Shown: piece by piece, positions 1 through 9,300 of the stretch
Position numbering within the stretch: position 1 is the stretch's first letter
How the letters are laid out: every line of letters starts with the position of its first letter
Assembly: GCA_964593705.1 (NCBI GenBank)
Contig: CAZQIV010000014.1
Coordinates: 13,181 to 77,180 of the forward strand
Direction of reading: 5' to 3'
Length of the DNA: 64,000 nucleotides
Source of the DNA: SABY01 sp964593705
Lineage (GTDB): Bacteria; Bacteroidota; Bacteroidia; Bacteroidales; 4484-276
Program-made: the position numbers and the translations under genes
Notes under the pieces: generated by a model
What the model was told of the DNA's origin: nothing
The model's input: the letters and a program-made list of their open reading frames with translations, nothing else
Database searches by the model: none

Positions 1-1
1 C

Positions 2-358
2 TTCAAAAGTCAGAGTCCTGTATCACTCACTGAAAAGGGAGTAGAAGTTGCTAACAAACTCAAGGCTGATGACATAATCAGCCGTAGGTGGGATCATATA
101 TCCCAATTACTCGAAAAAGAAATTAGTGACAAAAATGCGTATGATATTCAGCAATATTGTATGGAAAAACTTTCTGTTGAACCTGAGCGCTTTCTGGACA
201 AAAAAGATATTGATACCATTAAAAAGTACGCCTTCGACCAAGGCAATCCATTGCAACTCTACCTTCGCCTGATTGGTATAAAAATCCGTGATAAATACTT
301 CTCTTATAAGAAAATGGATCTTAAGGAAATTGATGTACATAACCCCAATATTTCCTAA
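2..358 (+). CDS. C-terminal part of an unknown, possibly winged-helix, protein (truncated by window edge)
   Basis: The frame is open from base 2 to a TAA at 356-358, giving 118 residues. A Met codon at 161 lies inside the open frame, so the real start is most likely upstream of the window. The first visible residues (SPVSLTEKGVEVANKL) resemble the wing and last helix of a winged-helix DNA-binding domain, where a TxKG turn followed by a helix is common; that is inference from pattern only. The remaining ~90 residues are charged and helical, with no membrane segment or signal. The stop is followed by a T-rich stretch without a clear hairpin. I do not recognise the family; a transcriptional regulator or an ATPase-associated C-terminal domain are both possible. 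Confidence 0.6.
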   Translation, partial: FKSQSPVSLTEKGVEVANKLKADDIISRRWDHISQLLEKEISDKNAYDIQQYCMEKLSVEPERFLDKKDIDTIKKYAFDQGNPLQLYLRLIGIKIRDKYFSYKKMDLKEIDVHNPNIS

Positions 359-933
359 ATATTCTGTATAAATAATTCCCCGCTGGTTCCCACATTTTTC
401 TTTTTTTTCTCCTAAATTTTAATTTCTGCTTTCCATTATTCCATTATTTGCACTATTCTTTTCACGCATTGTGGAAAGCTACATAGTAAAATCACTACAA
501 TGACAAGGCATAGTTTAACGCAAAATACGGGAAACCCCGTTATATCTCCCTGCCTTTGGGTGGGACTGGCTTGGCGGCCAGACTGTTGGTGTAAAGGGTT
601 TTCCAGTTGGAGGACATCAAATGTCAATAAATACTCTAACATTACATGTTGGAATAAAAGATGCTCCCCCTGCTTCCCCGGATTTGTGCCATTGGCCTGC
701 CTCGCTGGCAAGGCGGGTATCCCTGCGGGTTAATTCAGGTGGGGTAAGCAATTTATAGATAGATTCATTCCTTTTTTTTTCTTGATTAACTTTTGCTTAT
801 TGGGATTTATGATTTGCACGGATTTACCCGAAGGGATGCCAATGGCACAAATCCGCACATGCGGGGGGAAAAGTGATGAGAAGAATAGCCTAGCGCTTAA
901 TAGATGAAACTTAAGAAGGAATGAAAAAATACC
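359..933. other. Gene-free, repeat-rich spacer
   Basis: No ORF here looks like a real gene; the two ~80-90-codon ORFs around 436-733 lie on opposite strands over the same repeat sequence. The stretch contains GC-rich palindromic blocks typical of this genome: a GCCTGCCTCGCTGGCAAGG block near 694-713, and an ACCCGAAGGGATGCCAATGG block near 826-845 with a relative near 32103. Nothing else stands out. Confidence 0.5.
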
Positions 934-941
934 TATCTTTG
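934..941 (+). promoter_or_regulatory. -7 promoter box of the MNT/HEPN operon
   Basis: TATCTTTG matches the Bacteroidota -7 consensus TAnnTTTG. Its last base is only 5 nt before the ATG at 946, so transcription would begin at or next to the start codon; the mRNA would be leaderless or nearly so. No convincing -33 TTTG is visible. Confidence 0.5.
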
Positions 942-945
942 AATT

Positions 946-1269
946 ATGAATGCAAAAGAGCAACAAATAATACAGTTAATAAAGGAACAGATTTCAAAAA
1001 AGGATCCGAATGCTGATGTTGTATTATTTGGTTCACATGCCCGAGGGAAAGCTACATCAGACTCGGACTGGGACATATTAATACTATTGAATAATTTTGA
1101 GGTTACTCGAAATTTAGAAAAGGAATTTAGAGAAGCGTTATTTGATATTGAATTGGAAATTGGTGAGCCAATATCAACTTTTGTCTATTCAAAATCGGCC
1201 TGGGAATCAAAACATTCCGTTACCCCACTTTATCAAAATATTAAGAGAGAAGGAATTCTACTAACATGA
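946..1269 (+). CDS. MNT-domain nucleotidyltransferase, MntA-type antitoxin
   Basis: This 107-residue protein is a minimal nucleotidyltransferase of the DNA polymerase beta superfamily. The signature GSx10DxD is complete: G29-S30, then D41 and D43 (GSHARG...SDSDWD), so the metal-binding carboxylates are present and catalysis is plausible. In characterised MntA/HepT pairs the MNT protein transfers AMP from ATP onto the HEPN partner and neutralises it. The stop overlaps the start of the HEPN gene by 4 bp (ATGA at 1266-1269), the usual coupling in such pairs. Length and order (antitoxin first) fit the family. The alternative, a stand-alone aminoglycoside-type nucleotidyltransferase, is unlikely given the size and partner. 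Confidence 0.88.
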   Translation: MNAKEQQIIQLIKEQISKKDPNADVVLFGSHARGKATSDSDWDILILLNNFEVTRNLEKEFREALFDIELEIGEPISTFVYSKSAWESKHSVTPLYQNIKREGILLT

Positions 1270-1658
1270 AAGGCAGTAAGGAAGATTATTTAAAATACAG
1301 AATATCAAAATCGCATGAGATTTATGAGGACGCTGTTTTATTAATAAAAAACGGAAGGTGGAATTCTGCTGTAAACAGACTTTATTATTCCAGTTATTAT
1401 TTGGCAAGTGCGTTGCTATATAAACACAAAATCAAAGTTGAAACCCACAATGGAATAAAGACCCAATTATTTCTTCACTTTGTTAAAACTGGGAAATTAT
1501 CCAAAGAACTTGGAAAGCTTTATTCTCACCTTTTTGATTGGCGTCAGGAAACTGATTATGCTGATTTTATCGAGTTTGATGAAGCTACTGTTTCCCCTCT
1601 TTTAAGTGAGGTTGAGGAACTTAATAAAATACTTGAAGGATTGATTGAGAATGCCTAA
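1266..1658 (+). CDS. HEPN-domain protein, HepT-like toxin partner
   Basis: A 130-residue, all-helical HEPN protein following the MNT gene with a 4-bp overlap. Conserved blocks of the family are visible: AVNRLYYSSYYLASALL (residues 35-51), FVKTGKLSKELGKL (72-85) and the C-terminal DWRQETDYADF (91-101). HepT toxins carry an RX4-6H ribonuclease motif. Here the equivalent position reads R93-QETD-Y98, with Tyr where His would be expected, so RNase activity is doubtful; the Tyr could instead be an AMPylation site. Known family behaviour is MNT-dependent modification of a Tyr near this motif. A strong terminator at 1681-1720 closes the operon. Confidence 0.85.
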   Translation: MKGSKEDYLKYRISKSHEIYEDAVLLIKNGRWNSAVNRLYYSSYYLASALLYKHKIKVETHNGIKTQLFLHFVKTGKLSKELGKLYSHLFDWRQETDYADFIEFDEATVSPLLSEVEELNKILEGLIENA

Positions 1659-1680
1659 CCAAAACACTGAGTATAATACA

Positions 1681-1720
1681 AAAAAACCCTGGCAACTTAT
1701 GAACGTTGCCAGGGTTTTTT
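1681..1720. terminator. Bidirectional intrinsic terminator
   Basis: Perfect 16-bp stem, AAAAAACCCTGGCAAC at 1681-1696 pairing with its complement at 1705-1720, loop of 8 nt, with A-run and T-run at the ends. It serves both the HEPN gene (plus) and the converging DUF4252 gene (minus). Confidence 0.92.
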
Positions 1721-1739
1721 ATTAGTAAATAATAATCTG

Positions 1740-2294
1740 TTATTCTTCTTCCTTATTCAGCTTTTGAAGGTTTTCAAGGCCGTCAATGTTCATCGACTTC
1801 GATAGTTTGGCAATGGATTTAAGATCGATATTTCCTTTGATGCTGATAAATCCGGCCTCATCGGGCTGGTTGATGAGCAAAAGCAATTCTTTAATCTTTT
1901 TGCCATCTTTCATAATCATAAACTTAACCACGTCCCTGCCTTCTTTTACGGTCATAAGCTCTGTAAAGTTTTTTAGTTTCACTGCGCTTAGTTCGCTTTT
2001 AAAATCTTCCAGTACATCTTTATCAACTGCGCTATCCTCGGCATTGTACATCAAAATACGGATGTATTCCAAACCCGAAACCACTTCGTTTATTTCCTGC
2101 ACATCGGCATCATCCGATTCCTGCGATATTTCAGCAAAAAGGCTGAATAGTTCTTTGGTAACATGCACCGTGGTAAACCCGTCTTTAGCCCCGTACTTTT
2201 CGAATAAGTCATCGGTCGGGCTTTGTTGTGCGCTGGCATTAAATGCTAATAAAACATAAGCCATCATCGCGATTGATACAATTACTTTCTTCAT
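1740..2294 (-). CDS. DUF4252 domain-containing secreted protein
   Basis: 184 residues beginning with a signal peptide (KKVIVSIAMMAYVLLAFNASA, cleavage near residue 22). The body matches the DUF4252 pattern familiar in Bacteroidota: a helical protein with a SLF...EISQE block and the VKFMIMKDGKKIKELLLLI segment. Its biochemical role is unknown. It is the last gene of a three-gene minus-strand operon (ECF sigma factor, single-pass membrane protein, DUF4252), 12 bp after the membrane protein; this arrangement recurs in Bacteroidota and suggests the sigma factor controls envelope proteins including this one. The operon ends at the shared terminator 1681-1720. Confidence 0.85.
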   Translation of the reverse strand: MKKVIVSIAMMAYVLLAFNASAQQSPTDDLFEKYGAKDGFTTVHVTKELFSLFAEISQESDDADVQEINEVVSGLEYIRILMYNAEDSAVDKDVLEDFKSELSAVKLKNFTELMTVKEGRDVVKFMIMKDGKKIKELLLLINQPDEAGFISIKGNIDLKSIAKLSKSMNIDGLENLQKLNKEEE

Positions 2295-2306
2295 AATTTT
2301 TAAAAT

Positions 2307-2912
2307 TTAAGGTTTTACAATTATTGAAAATTTTGATAATTTATTAAGCTTGTCAACACTACTTCCCATTTTATTTACATTGCTGTTAATTTTATCCATT
2401 TCAGTACTCATTTTTGCCATTTCAGAAACTGCAATAGTACTTTTGCCAAATTTGGATACTTCGTTGAGGGGTTTAGTTGCCTCGGAATACTTCCCGGAAA
2501 TGTATGCCAAAGCTATCCTGGTTTGATCGTACGCCAAACGGGCATCTTGTTTTGAATAGCTTGTCCCCGCCAACTGATCGTCTGTTTTTAAATTGAATTG
2601 TGTTTCAAAAATAAAAGTAAAAAGGAACAATAAAGTGGCTGCAATGCCGGCAAAATAAGTCCAGAAGGTTTTGTTTTTATAAAATGGGATGATGGTAGCT
2701 TCATCGAGTTTTTCAAGAATTTTATCTTCAAGATCGACTCCCGATTTAATTTTACTTTCGGTTTTGAAGAATGTAAAAACGGGTAGATGTTCAAGCAGTG
2801 AGTCATCCACCTGGCTCCCGGTAAAATATTCCTTCAGAATTTTATCTTCATCCATCGAAGTCTCACCTTCGTAATATTTATCTAATAATATTTTAATTTC
2901 CGTGGTATTCAT
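2307..2912 (-). CDS. Single-pass membrane protein, probable anti-sigma factor
   Basis: 201 residues. The cytoplasmic N-terminus (KILLDKYYEGETSMDEDKIL, residues 8-27) resembles the short helical start of many Bacteroidota anti-sigma proteins. One transmembrane helix is visible at about residues 84-101 (WTYFAGIAATLLFLFTFI), followed by a ~100-residue periplasmic region ending in a low-complexity helical segment (KMSTEMDKINSNVNKMGSSV). The start overlaps the end of the ECF sigma gene by 20 bp, so the two are translationally coupled. Inference from position, topology and N-terminal pattern: it holds the sigma factor inactive at the inner membrane. No recognised enzymatic motif. Confidence 0.72.
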   Translation of the reverse strand: MNTTEIKILLDKYYEGETSMDEDKILKEYFTGSQVDDSLLEHLPVFTFFKTESKIKSGVDLEDKILEKLDEATIIPFYKNKTFWTYFAGIAATLLFLFTFIFETQFNLKTDDQLAGTSYSKQDARLAYDQTRIALAYISGKYSEATKPLNEVSKFGKSTIAVSEMAKMSTEMDKINSNVNKMGSSVDKLNKLSKFSIIVKP

Positions 2913-3405
2913 AGTTGTGTGTTTTTATTACCTGATCCCTGATTGCTTTTCTGGCTCTTGAAAGGTTAACCCGAATCGCGTTAACGTTCATTTTTAAAAC
3001 CTCTGCAATTTCCTCGTAATCCATCTCTTCGATATCCCTCATCTGAACGATCAATTTTTGCTGTTCGGGCAAGGTTGAAATTACCTGATGAACTATTTTC
3101 ACATCATCTTTCAATTCGGCTATCCGATGAGGTGATCTGCTTTCGATCGGTTCGTTCCAATCAGTTATTTTATTATTTTGATAAGCTTTTGATTTTAATT
3201 TATCCAAACAAAGATTTTTTGTTGCAACCATGGCAAAAGCTTCAATGCTTCGGTATTGTTCAATTTCGTCCCTTTTCGCCCAAAGCTTAATGTAAACATC
3301 CTGCACAATATCCTCGGCCTCAATTTCGTCGAGAATTCTCCTGGCAAGCCTGAACAACTTATCTTTTAAAGGCATCACCCTGTAAACAAATTCTTGCTTT
3401 GTCAT
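2893..3405 (-). CDS. ECF-type RNA polymerase sigma factor
   Basis: Sigma-70 family protein of the extracytoplasmic-function class, about 170 residues from the chosen start. Region 2 is seen in RLARRILDEIEAEDIVQDVY and the following KLWAKRDEIEQYRSIEAFAM; region 4 in TLPEQQKLIVQMRDIEEMDY and the HTH that follows (EIAEVLKMNVNAIRVNLSRA). An in-frame ATG exists 33 bp upstream (3438), but the TACTTTTG promoter box at 3441-3448 would place transcription start at about 3434-3436; the ATG at 3405 (MTKQEFVYRV) is therefore the better start. It heads the operon with the anti-sigma-like and DUF4252 genes. Confidence 0.88.
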   Translation of the reverse strand: MTKQEFVYRVMPLKDKLFRLARRILDEIEAEDIVQDVYIKLWAKRDEIEQYRSIEAFAMVATKNLCLDKLKSKAYQNNKITDWNEPIESRSPHRIAELKDDVKIVHQVISTLPEQQKLIVQMRDIEEMDYEEIAEVLKMNVNAIRVNLSRARKAIRDQVIKTHNYEYHGN

Positions 3406-3440
3406 TATGTGTTGAAGACGAGAAGTTGATAATATCATTA

Positions 3441-3448
3441 CAAAAGTA
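3441..3448 (-). promoter_or_regulatory. -7 box of the ECF sigma operon
   Basis: On the minus strand this reads TACTTTTG (plus: CAAAAGTA), a full match to TAnnTTTG. It lies 35 bp upstream of the ATG at 3405 and decides the start choice. No clear -33 element. Confidence 0.6.
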
Positions 3449-3552
3449 CGCTGAAAAAAAATGCTTTAACTGCTAAATTCTATGTTAACTATTTGCTTTT
3501 CAATTCAAAATTATATTTAATGATTCTAAATTCTCCGACATTCATTTTTAGT

Positions 3553-3560
3553 TATTTTTG
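3553..3560 (+). promoter_or_regulatory. -7 box of the peptide transporter gene
   Basis: TATTTTTG matches TAnnTTTG and lies 66 bp upstream of the ATG at 3627, leaving a ~60-nt leader without an obvious hairpin. It is back to back with the sigma operon promoter. Confidence 0.55.
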
Positions 3561-3626
3561 CACGCTTTAACATGTTTGAAATATTAAATAAACTAATAAG
3601 CAAATTATTCATCAAAAACTACAATT

Positions 3627-5165
3627 ATGTTTAAAGGACATCCGAAAGGATTGATTGCGGCGGCACTCGCAAATATGGGTGAACGCTTTGGATTTTATAC
3701 AATGATGGCTATCCTGTCGTTGTTTATTGTATCAAAATTCGGGCTGGATGTAACTACTACCGGCTACATTTACGCTACGTTTTATGCCCTGATTTATATT
3801 TTGTCTTTAGTTGGTGGTATTATTGCCGATAAAACCAAAAACTTTAAAGGAACCATTTTGGTAGGCTTAATAGTCATGTCATTGGGTTATTTAATAATGG
3901 CTATTCCTACTCCTACTCCTGTTCCAAACATGACCCTGTACCTTACCATAACTTTGGTTGGATTATTTGTAATTGCCTTTGGTAACGGTTTATTTAAAGG
4001 AAACCTGCAGGCTTTGGTTGGCCAGATGTACGACCAGGGTAATTATAGCGATGAAAAAAGAGGTGCCGGATTCCAGATTTTTTACATGTTTATCAATGTT
4101 GGTGCTGTTGTTGCCCCATTCATTGCACCTGGAATCAGAACATGGTGGTTAAAACAACACGATTTCCTTTATAATGCGGATCTTCCTGCACTTTGTCATT
4201 CTCAGCTTAATGGCAATATTTCAGCCGATTCAGCTGAGAAATTCCAACTGTGGGCCAATGAAGCAACTGTAGTTGGAACACAGACTGACCTGAATGCTTT
4301 TGCAAATAACTATCTGAATGTTTTTACTGAAGGATTTCATTATGCGTTTGGTATTGCAATTATAGCTATGGCAATTTCATTTGTTATTTATTTGTATAAC
4401 AAAAAACGTTTCCCCGATCCAGGTACTGTTGTTGTAAAGAAAGATGATAAAGGTAATGATATTAAGGAAATTAAAATGGACATTAAAGAAGTCCGTCAAC
4501 GTATTTATGCATTGTTAGCTGTTTATGGTGTAGTAATTTTCTTCTGGTTTTCCTTCCATCAAAATGGATTAACACTTACATTCTTTGCCCGTGATTATAC
4601 AAACCTGAGTTTTATGGGAATTAATTTATCTGTTGAATCCTTCCAGGCCATGAACCCATTCTTTGTAGTATTCTTAACACCTCTTGTAGTTGCATTATTT
4701 GGATGGTTGAAGAACAAGGGTATTGAACCTTCAACTCCTAAAAAAATTGCAATCGGTATGTTTATCGCTGCATCAGCCTACGTTTTAATGTCGTTAGGAT
4801 CAATGCATCTCCCTTTATATTCAAGCATAAATCCTGATATGGGTGGTACTCCGCTTGATGATGCTCAAAAAGTAACTCCTCTCTTATTGTTGGGCACATA
4901 TTTTATTCTAACAGTTGCTGAGTTATTTATCAGCCCTCTTGGAATTGCCTTTGTTTCTAAAGTTGCTCCACCACAATACCAGGGGCTTATGCAGGGTGGT
5001 TGGCTTGGTGCCACAGCGTTGGGCAACCAGTTATTATTTTTTGGTGCTATTTTTTATACCACTATTCCTTTATGGATAACATGGGGCGTATTTGTGGGAG
5101 TTTGTTTGATTTCAATGACAATGATGCTCTTTATGTTAAAATGGCTTGAAAGAGTTTCTGCGTAG
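3627..5165 (+). CDS. POT/PTR family proton-coupled peptide transporter
   Basis: 512 residues, predominantly hydrophobic, with about 12-14 transmembrane helices. Family motifs are present: the TM1 motif as ERFGFY (residues 19-24, the ExxERFxYY position) and the TM5 FYxxINxG motif as FYMFINVGAVVAPFI. POT proteins import di- and tripeptides with protons across the inner membrane. Length is typical. The long loop after TM6 (about residues 175-235) and the charged linker VKKDDKGNDIKEIKMDIKE (about 270-288) are common in Bacteroidota members. Transcribed alone; a hairpin with T-run ends it. Substrate specificity cannot be read from the sequence. Confidence 0.92.
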   Translation: MFKGHPKGLIAAALANMGERFGFYTMMAILSLFIVSKFGLDVTTTGYIYATFYALIYILSLVGGIIADKTKNFKGTILVGLIVMSLGYLIMAIPTPTPVPNMTLYLTITLVGLFVIAFGNGLFKGNLQALVGQMYDQGNYSDEKRGAGFQIFYMFINVGAVVAPFIAPGIRTWWLKQHDFLYNADLPALCHSQLNGNISADSAEKFQLWANEATVVGTQTDLNAFANNYLNVFTEGFHYAFGIAIIAMAISFVIYLYNKKRFPDPGTVVVKKDDKGNDIKEIKMDIKEVRQRIYALLAVYGVVIFFWFSFHQNGLTLTFFARDYTNLSFMGINLSVESFQAMNPFFVVFLTPLVVALFGWLKNKGIEPSTPKKIAIGMFIAASAYVLMSLGSMHLPLYSSINPDMGGTPLDDAQKVTPLLLLGTYFILTVAELFISPLGIAFVSKVAPPQYQGLMQGGWLGATALGNQLLFFGAIFYTTIPLWITWGVFVGVCLISMTMMLFMLKWLERVSA

Positions 5166-5194
5166 CAATTATTTATTGCAATAAATACTTATCC

Positions 5195-5233
5195 AAAAAG
5201 GGGATGAATTTTGAAAATTCATCCCCTTTTTTT
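5195..5233 (+). terminator. Intrinsic terminator after the peptide transporter
   Basis: AAAAAGGGGATGAATTTT pairs with AAAATTCATCCCCTTTTT around a minimal loop near 5211-5214, followed by further T residues. It is nearly symmetrical and probably works in both directions. Confidence 0.9.
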
Positions 5234-5268
5234 CATTTTGAGTAATATTGTAGCCTAAACTTCTTTAC

Positions 5269-6225
5269 ATGCCAGATTTTTCTTTTCCATGGGGACACGG
5301 TCGACCATTCAACGCTTACGCCCAATACTTCGAAAAAGAATTTGGTGGGCGGGTACAAAAGGTAACAATTGATGCCGGTTTTACCTGCCCCAACCGTGAT
5401 GGCACCAAAGGACGAGGCGGCTGCACTTATTGCAACAACGAAGCTTTTAACCCATCCTATTGCTCACCCGAAAAATCAATCAACCAGCAAATTACCGAGG
5501 GTATCCGATTCCACAAAAACCGTTACCGCCGTGCCGAAAAATTCCTTGCCTATTTTCAGGCCTATTCAAATACCTACGACAGCCTCGAAAATTTGAAACG
5601 CAGGTACGACCAGGCACTAGAAGTTGAAAATGTGGTGGGGCTTGTTATCGGAACACGCCCTGATTGTATTGATAAAGAAAAGTTGCGATATTTTGCCGAT
5701 ATAGCAAAAACACATTACGTGATTATCGAATACGGGCTGGAGTCGTGTTATGATGAAAGCCTTGTGAAAATAAACCGGGGTCATAGTTTTCAGGATTCAA
5801 AAAACGCCATCGAACTCACTGCTTCGTATGGTTTAAAAACCGGAGCCCACATAATCTTTGGCTTGCCCGGCGAAACCAGGCAAATGATGATTGATGAAGC
5901 TGAGATTTTATCAAAACTGCCTCTCACTACCTTGAAACTACATCAGCTTCAAATTGTTAAAAACACAAAAATGGCAAAGGATTTTGCAGATGATCCGGGG
6001 CAGTTCACATTTTATAGTTTAGAAGAATACATTGAACTTGTAATCTGTTTTCTTGAAAACCTTTCCCCATCCATTGTTATTGAGCGCTTTGCAGGTGAGG
6101 TGCCCCCACGTTTCCTGACAGGGCCAAATTGGGGAATTATTAGATATGATCAGGTTTTGCAAAAAATTGAAAAATCGTTAATACAACGAAATAGCTGGCA
6201 GGGAAAATCGTTTTTGAAATTTTAG
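5269..6225 (+). CDS. TIGR01212-family radical SAM protein (YhcC/YtqA type)
   Basis: 318 residues. The radical SAM cluster motif is the family-specific spaced form C40-x11-C52-x2-C55 (CPNRDGTKGRGGCTYC), preceded by FGGRVQKVTIDAGFTC, both diagnostic for this family. Downstream blocks EYGLES, HIIFGLPGET and LKLHQLQIVKNT also fit. The enzyme would bind a 4Fe-4S cluster and SAM; the Bacillus homologue YtqA has been linked to modification of the tRNA wobble uridine, so a tRNA-modification role is a reasonable but unproven inference. Single gene between two unrelated units; stop is TAG. Length is normal. Confidence 0.9.
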   Translation: MPDFSFPWGHGRPFNAYAQYFEKEFGGRVQKVTIDAGFTCPNRDGTKGRGGCTYCNNEAFNPSYCSPEKSINQQITEGIRFHKNRYRRAEKFLAYFQAYSNTYDSLENLKRRYDQALEVENVVGLVIGTRPDCIDKEKLRYFADIAKTHYVIIEYGLESCYDESLVKINRGHSFQDSKNAIELTASYGLKTGAHIIFGLPGETRQMMIDEAEILSKLPLTTLKLHQLQIVKNTKMAKDFADDPGQFTFYSLEEYIELVICFLENLSPSIVIERFAGEVPPRFLTGPNWGIIRYDQVLQKIEKSLIQRNSWQGKSFLKF

Positions 6226-6264
6226 ACTAAAAAAGGGGATTTCGCCCTATTTGGTTGAAATGAT

Positions 6265-6272
6265 TAACTTTG
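6265..6272 (+). promoter_or_regulatory. -7 box of the T9SS cargo gene at 6330
   Basis: TAACTTTG fits TAnnTTTG, 57 bp before the ATG. A TTTG at 6250-6253 is too close to be the -33 element. Confidence 0.45.
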
Positions 6273-6329
6273 CAGCTTATTATTAAAAATTAAAATTCAC
6301 TATTTTTCAAAACTAAATTATTAATTATT

Positions 6330-9300
6330 ATGCTTAGAAAATTACAATTATTAATGCTCTTCGTGGCCATTTCGTTGGCCTCTTTTGCACAAGACTGGAT
6401 CGAAGTAAGTTCTGATCTGCCCAGTGGGCAAGGTATCGGACAAATTTCGGTTGGCATGAACAACAGCACCACCTTATGGGCAGTTGCTATTGATGCAACA
6501 GGTGCTATCATTGATGGCTTTACCCGCTCAACTGATGGAGGCCAAACCTGGACTTCAGGAACTTTTAATGCCGGAACAGGCCTTTCAATGATTTTTGCTA
6601 TGGATGCAAGCACTTGTTGGGCAGTATTTAATACCGGTGCAACCCAGGGACTTTACAAAACCACTGATGGTGGAGCAACATGGGTCAAAAAAGGTACGGC
6701 TTATGGTAGTTCATCATTTGCCAACGTAATTCATTTTTTTAATGATAACGATGGCTTTGCACAAGGTGACCCGGTTGATGGATACTACGAACTTTACACC
6801 ACAAGCGATGGTGGCGAAAGCTGGACAAGAGTGGCTGAGGCCAATATTCCCGTTCCAACAACTGGCGAGTATGGAATTACCGGAAATTACTCAGCTGTTG
6901 GAAACAGTATTTGGTGGGGATCCAACCAGGGTCGTATCTTCTACTCATCTGATAAAGGGATGACCTGGGGAACTACGCTTACTCCCTTCGGTACTACAAA
7001 TGTTGTACAACCCCTGTTTAAAAGCGAAACCGTTGGTATCGCTTTCCGTTCATATCTTAACATGGGTATAGAACCCGAATTGGATGTAACCACCGATGGT
7101 GGTGTAACATGGGCATCAGTTTTTGTAAATGGTTCAATGTATGCCCGTTGGTTCGATTTCATTCCCGGAACTACCGGAACATGGCTTGGAAGCTCTTCAG
7201 AACCTACCTTCGAAGGCATCGGCTTTTCACTGGATGATGGTGCCAACTGGAACGATCTTACTGTTGGTGTTCCTGTTCAGGCTCCTGAATTTATGGATAA
7301 CCAAACCGGATGGGCCGGAACATGGTCTGACGGAAGTTCAACAGGTATTCTTATTTACAACGGCGACCCAATTGGTGGTGGCAGCGGCGCTGAAATCACC
7401 GAAGATTTTGAAAGTTATACCGCCGGTGGAAAAGTTGCTGAACAAGCTCTTGCCCAAGGGTTGGATTACTGGACTGTATGGAGTGGTGATAGCGGAGCTG
7501 GTGGCGCAGAAGACGGCACAGTTTCAACCGAACAAACCTTCACAGGTGCTAATGCAGTGATGATTGATGGCCTTAACGACCTCGTGATGAAATTCGGCGA
7601 CAAAACAGCAGGTAAATACGCAGTTGATTTTTATATGTATATTCCTTCAGGATTTGTTGGATATTACAACCTTCTCCAGGCGTGGGCTCCCGGTGGAACC
7701 GGCGCAACATGGGGAATGGAAATTTATTTCGACCCGGGTGGAATTGCAAATGTTACTTGCGCCGCTACCACTAATTACACATCATTTAACTATCCCTACG
7801 ATACATGGTTCCACATGGAAAACATTATCAACCTTAATACTGACGAAGCTACACTTATAGCCGATGGAACCGAAATTGCTACATGGGAATGGAGTCTTGG
7901 TGCCTCAGGTGGTGGACTTAACCAATTGGCCGCGATGGATCTTTATGCCGCCACAACCAATGGAACACCTAAATTCTTTATGGACGACATCCAACTAATC
8001 GAGCTTGAACCTCCAGTAGGCCCTTCAAATATCGTTGTTGCCCCTGCATCATTTAGTGTTGAATTAGATGCCGGCACTTCAACAAGCGAAACCCTCACTA
8101 TTTCAAATACCGGAATTGCAAGCCTGGTTTGGAATGCCTTCCCCAATTTCTCGATGAATGTTTTGGATGCCACCGGAAGCGAAGTTGCTCCTAACTATAA
8201 ATCAGTTGAGATTCCTGATGTTCAAATTACCGAAGGAACACGCATTCCCAATCCCGGTAATAGCGATGATATGGTTACACTTAACTATGATGGCGACAAC
8301 GCTAGTGCTGTTGGCCTTACCAATGGTGGAACCTTCCAGTTTGGAGCCATGTTCCCGACCAATATGACCAATGCTTATATCAATATGGAAATTAATGAGG
8401 TACAGGTTTATGTTAATGATGTAGTAACAGCCTCCAAAATTTATGTTTATGGACATGGTTCCGCAGGAGCTCCCGGTGCAATATTGCATGAGCAGAGTTT
8501 TACTGCCATTATTGGCTGGAACAACATTACACTTACAAGCCCTGTAGAAATTAGCGGTGGCGACATCTGGGTTACCTGCGAAGTTAGCCACGATGCTGAT
8601 ATGTTCCCGGCAGGCTGCGATGCAGGCCTGCACGTAGAAAATGGCGATTGGTTTAAATCAGGCGCTTCATGGGTGCCAATGCATATTGCCAACCCTGTAC
8701 TTGATGCCAACTGGAACATTCGTGCAATTGCCGAAGGTACTCCCATGGATGCATGGATTATGTTAAACCCCAATTCAGGCGAAACTGCCAGCGGAGATTC
8801 TGATGATGTAACTGTAACTTTTGATGCCAGCGATTTAACCGAAGGTACTTACAGCGCTAATATTGTTGTAAACAGCAACGATCCTGACATGCCCGTTACT
8901 ATGGTTCCTGTTACACTCCAGGTTACCGGTAGCGGTAACTTCCCAATAATCGATGTAGATCCGATGTCCTTGTCATTTGCCCTTGGGTATTTTGAGCAGG
9001 ATACAAAAGATTTGAATGTTTCAAACGATGGTACCGCTAACCTGAACGTAAACATGAGTATTACTTATGGTGCTGATGCCGCTACTCCATCCATAACACC
9101 CATCGAAGAATATGTGAATATGATTAGCCCTGACCAGCTTGGCCTTGCTAATACCGTCAATCCTACTCCATCGCCCAATGTTACCGATGACGAGGTGATA
9201 AGATATGATAACGGTGTCAATGATGATGCTATTGGCTTAACCGGCGGTGGTACTTTCGAGGTTTCTGCTTACTGGCCTGCTTCAGCAATGGGTCAGTATG

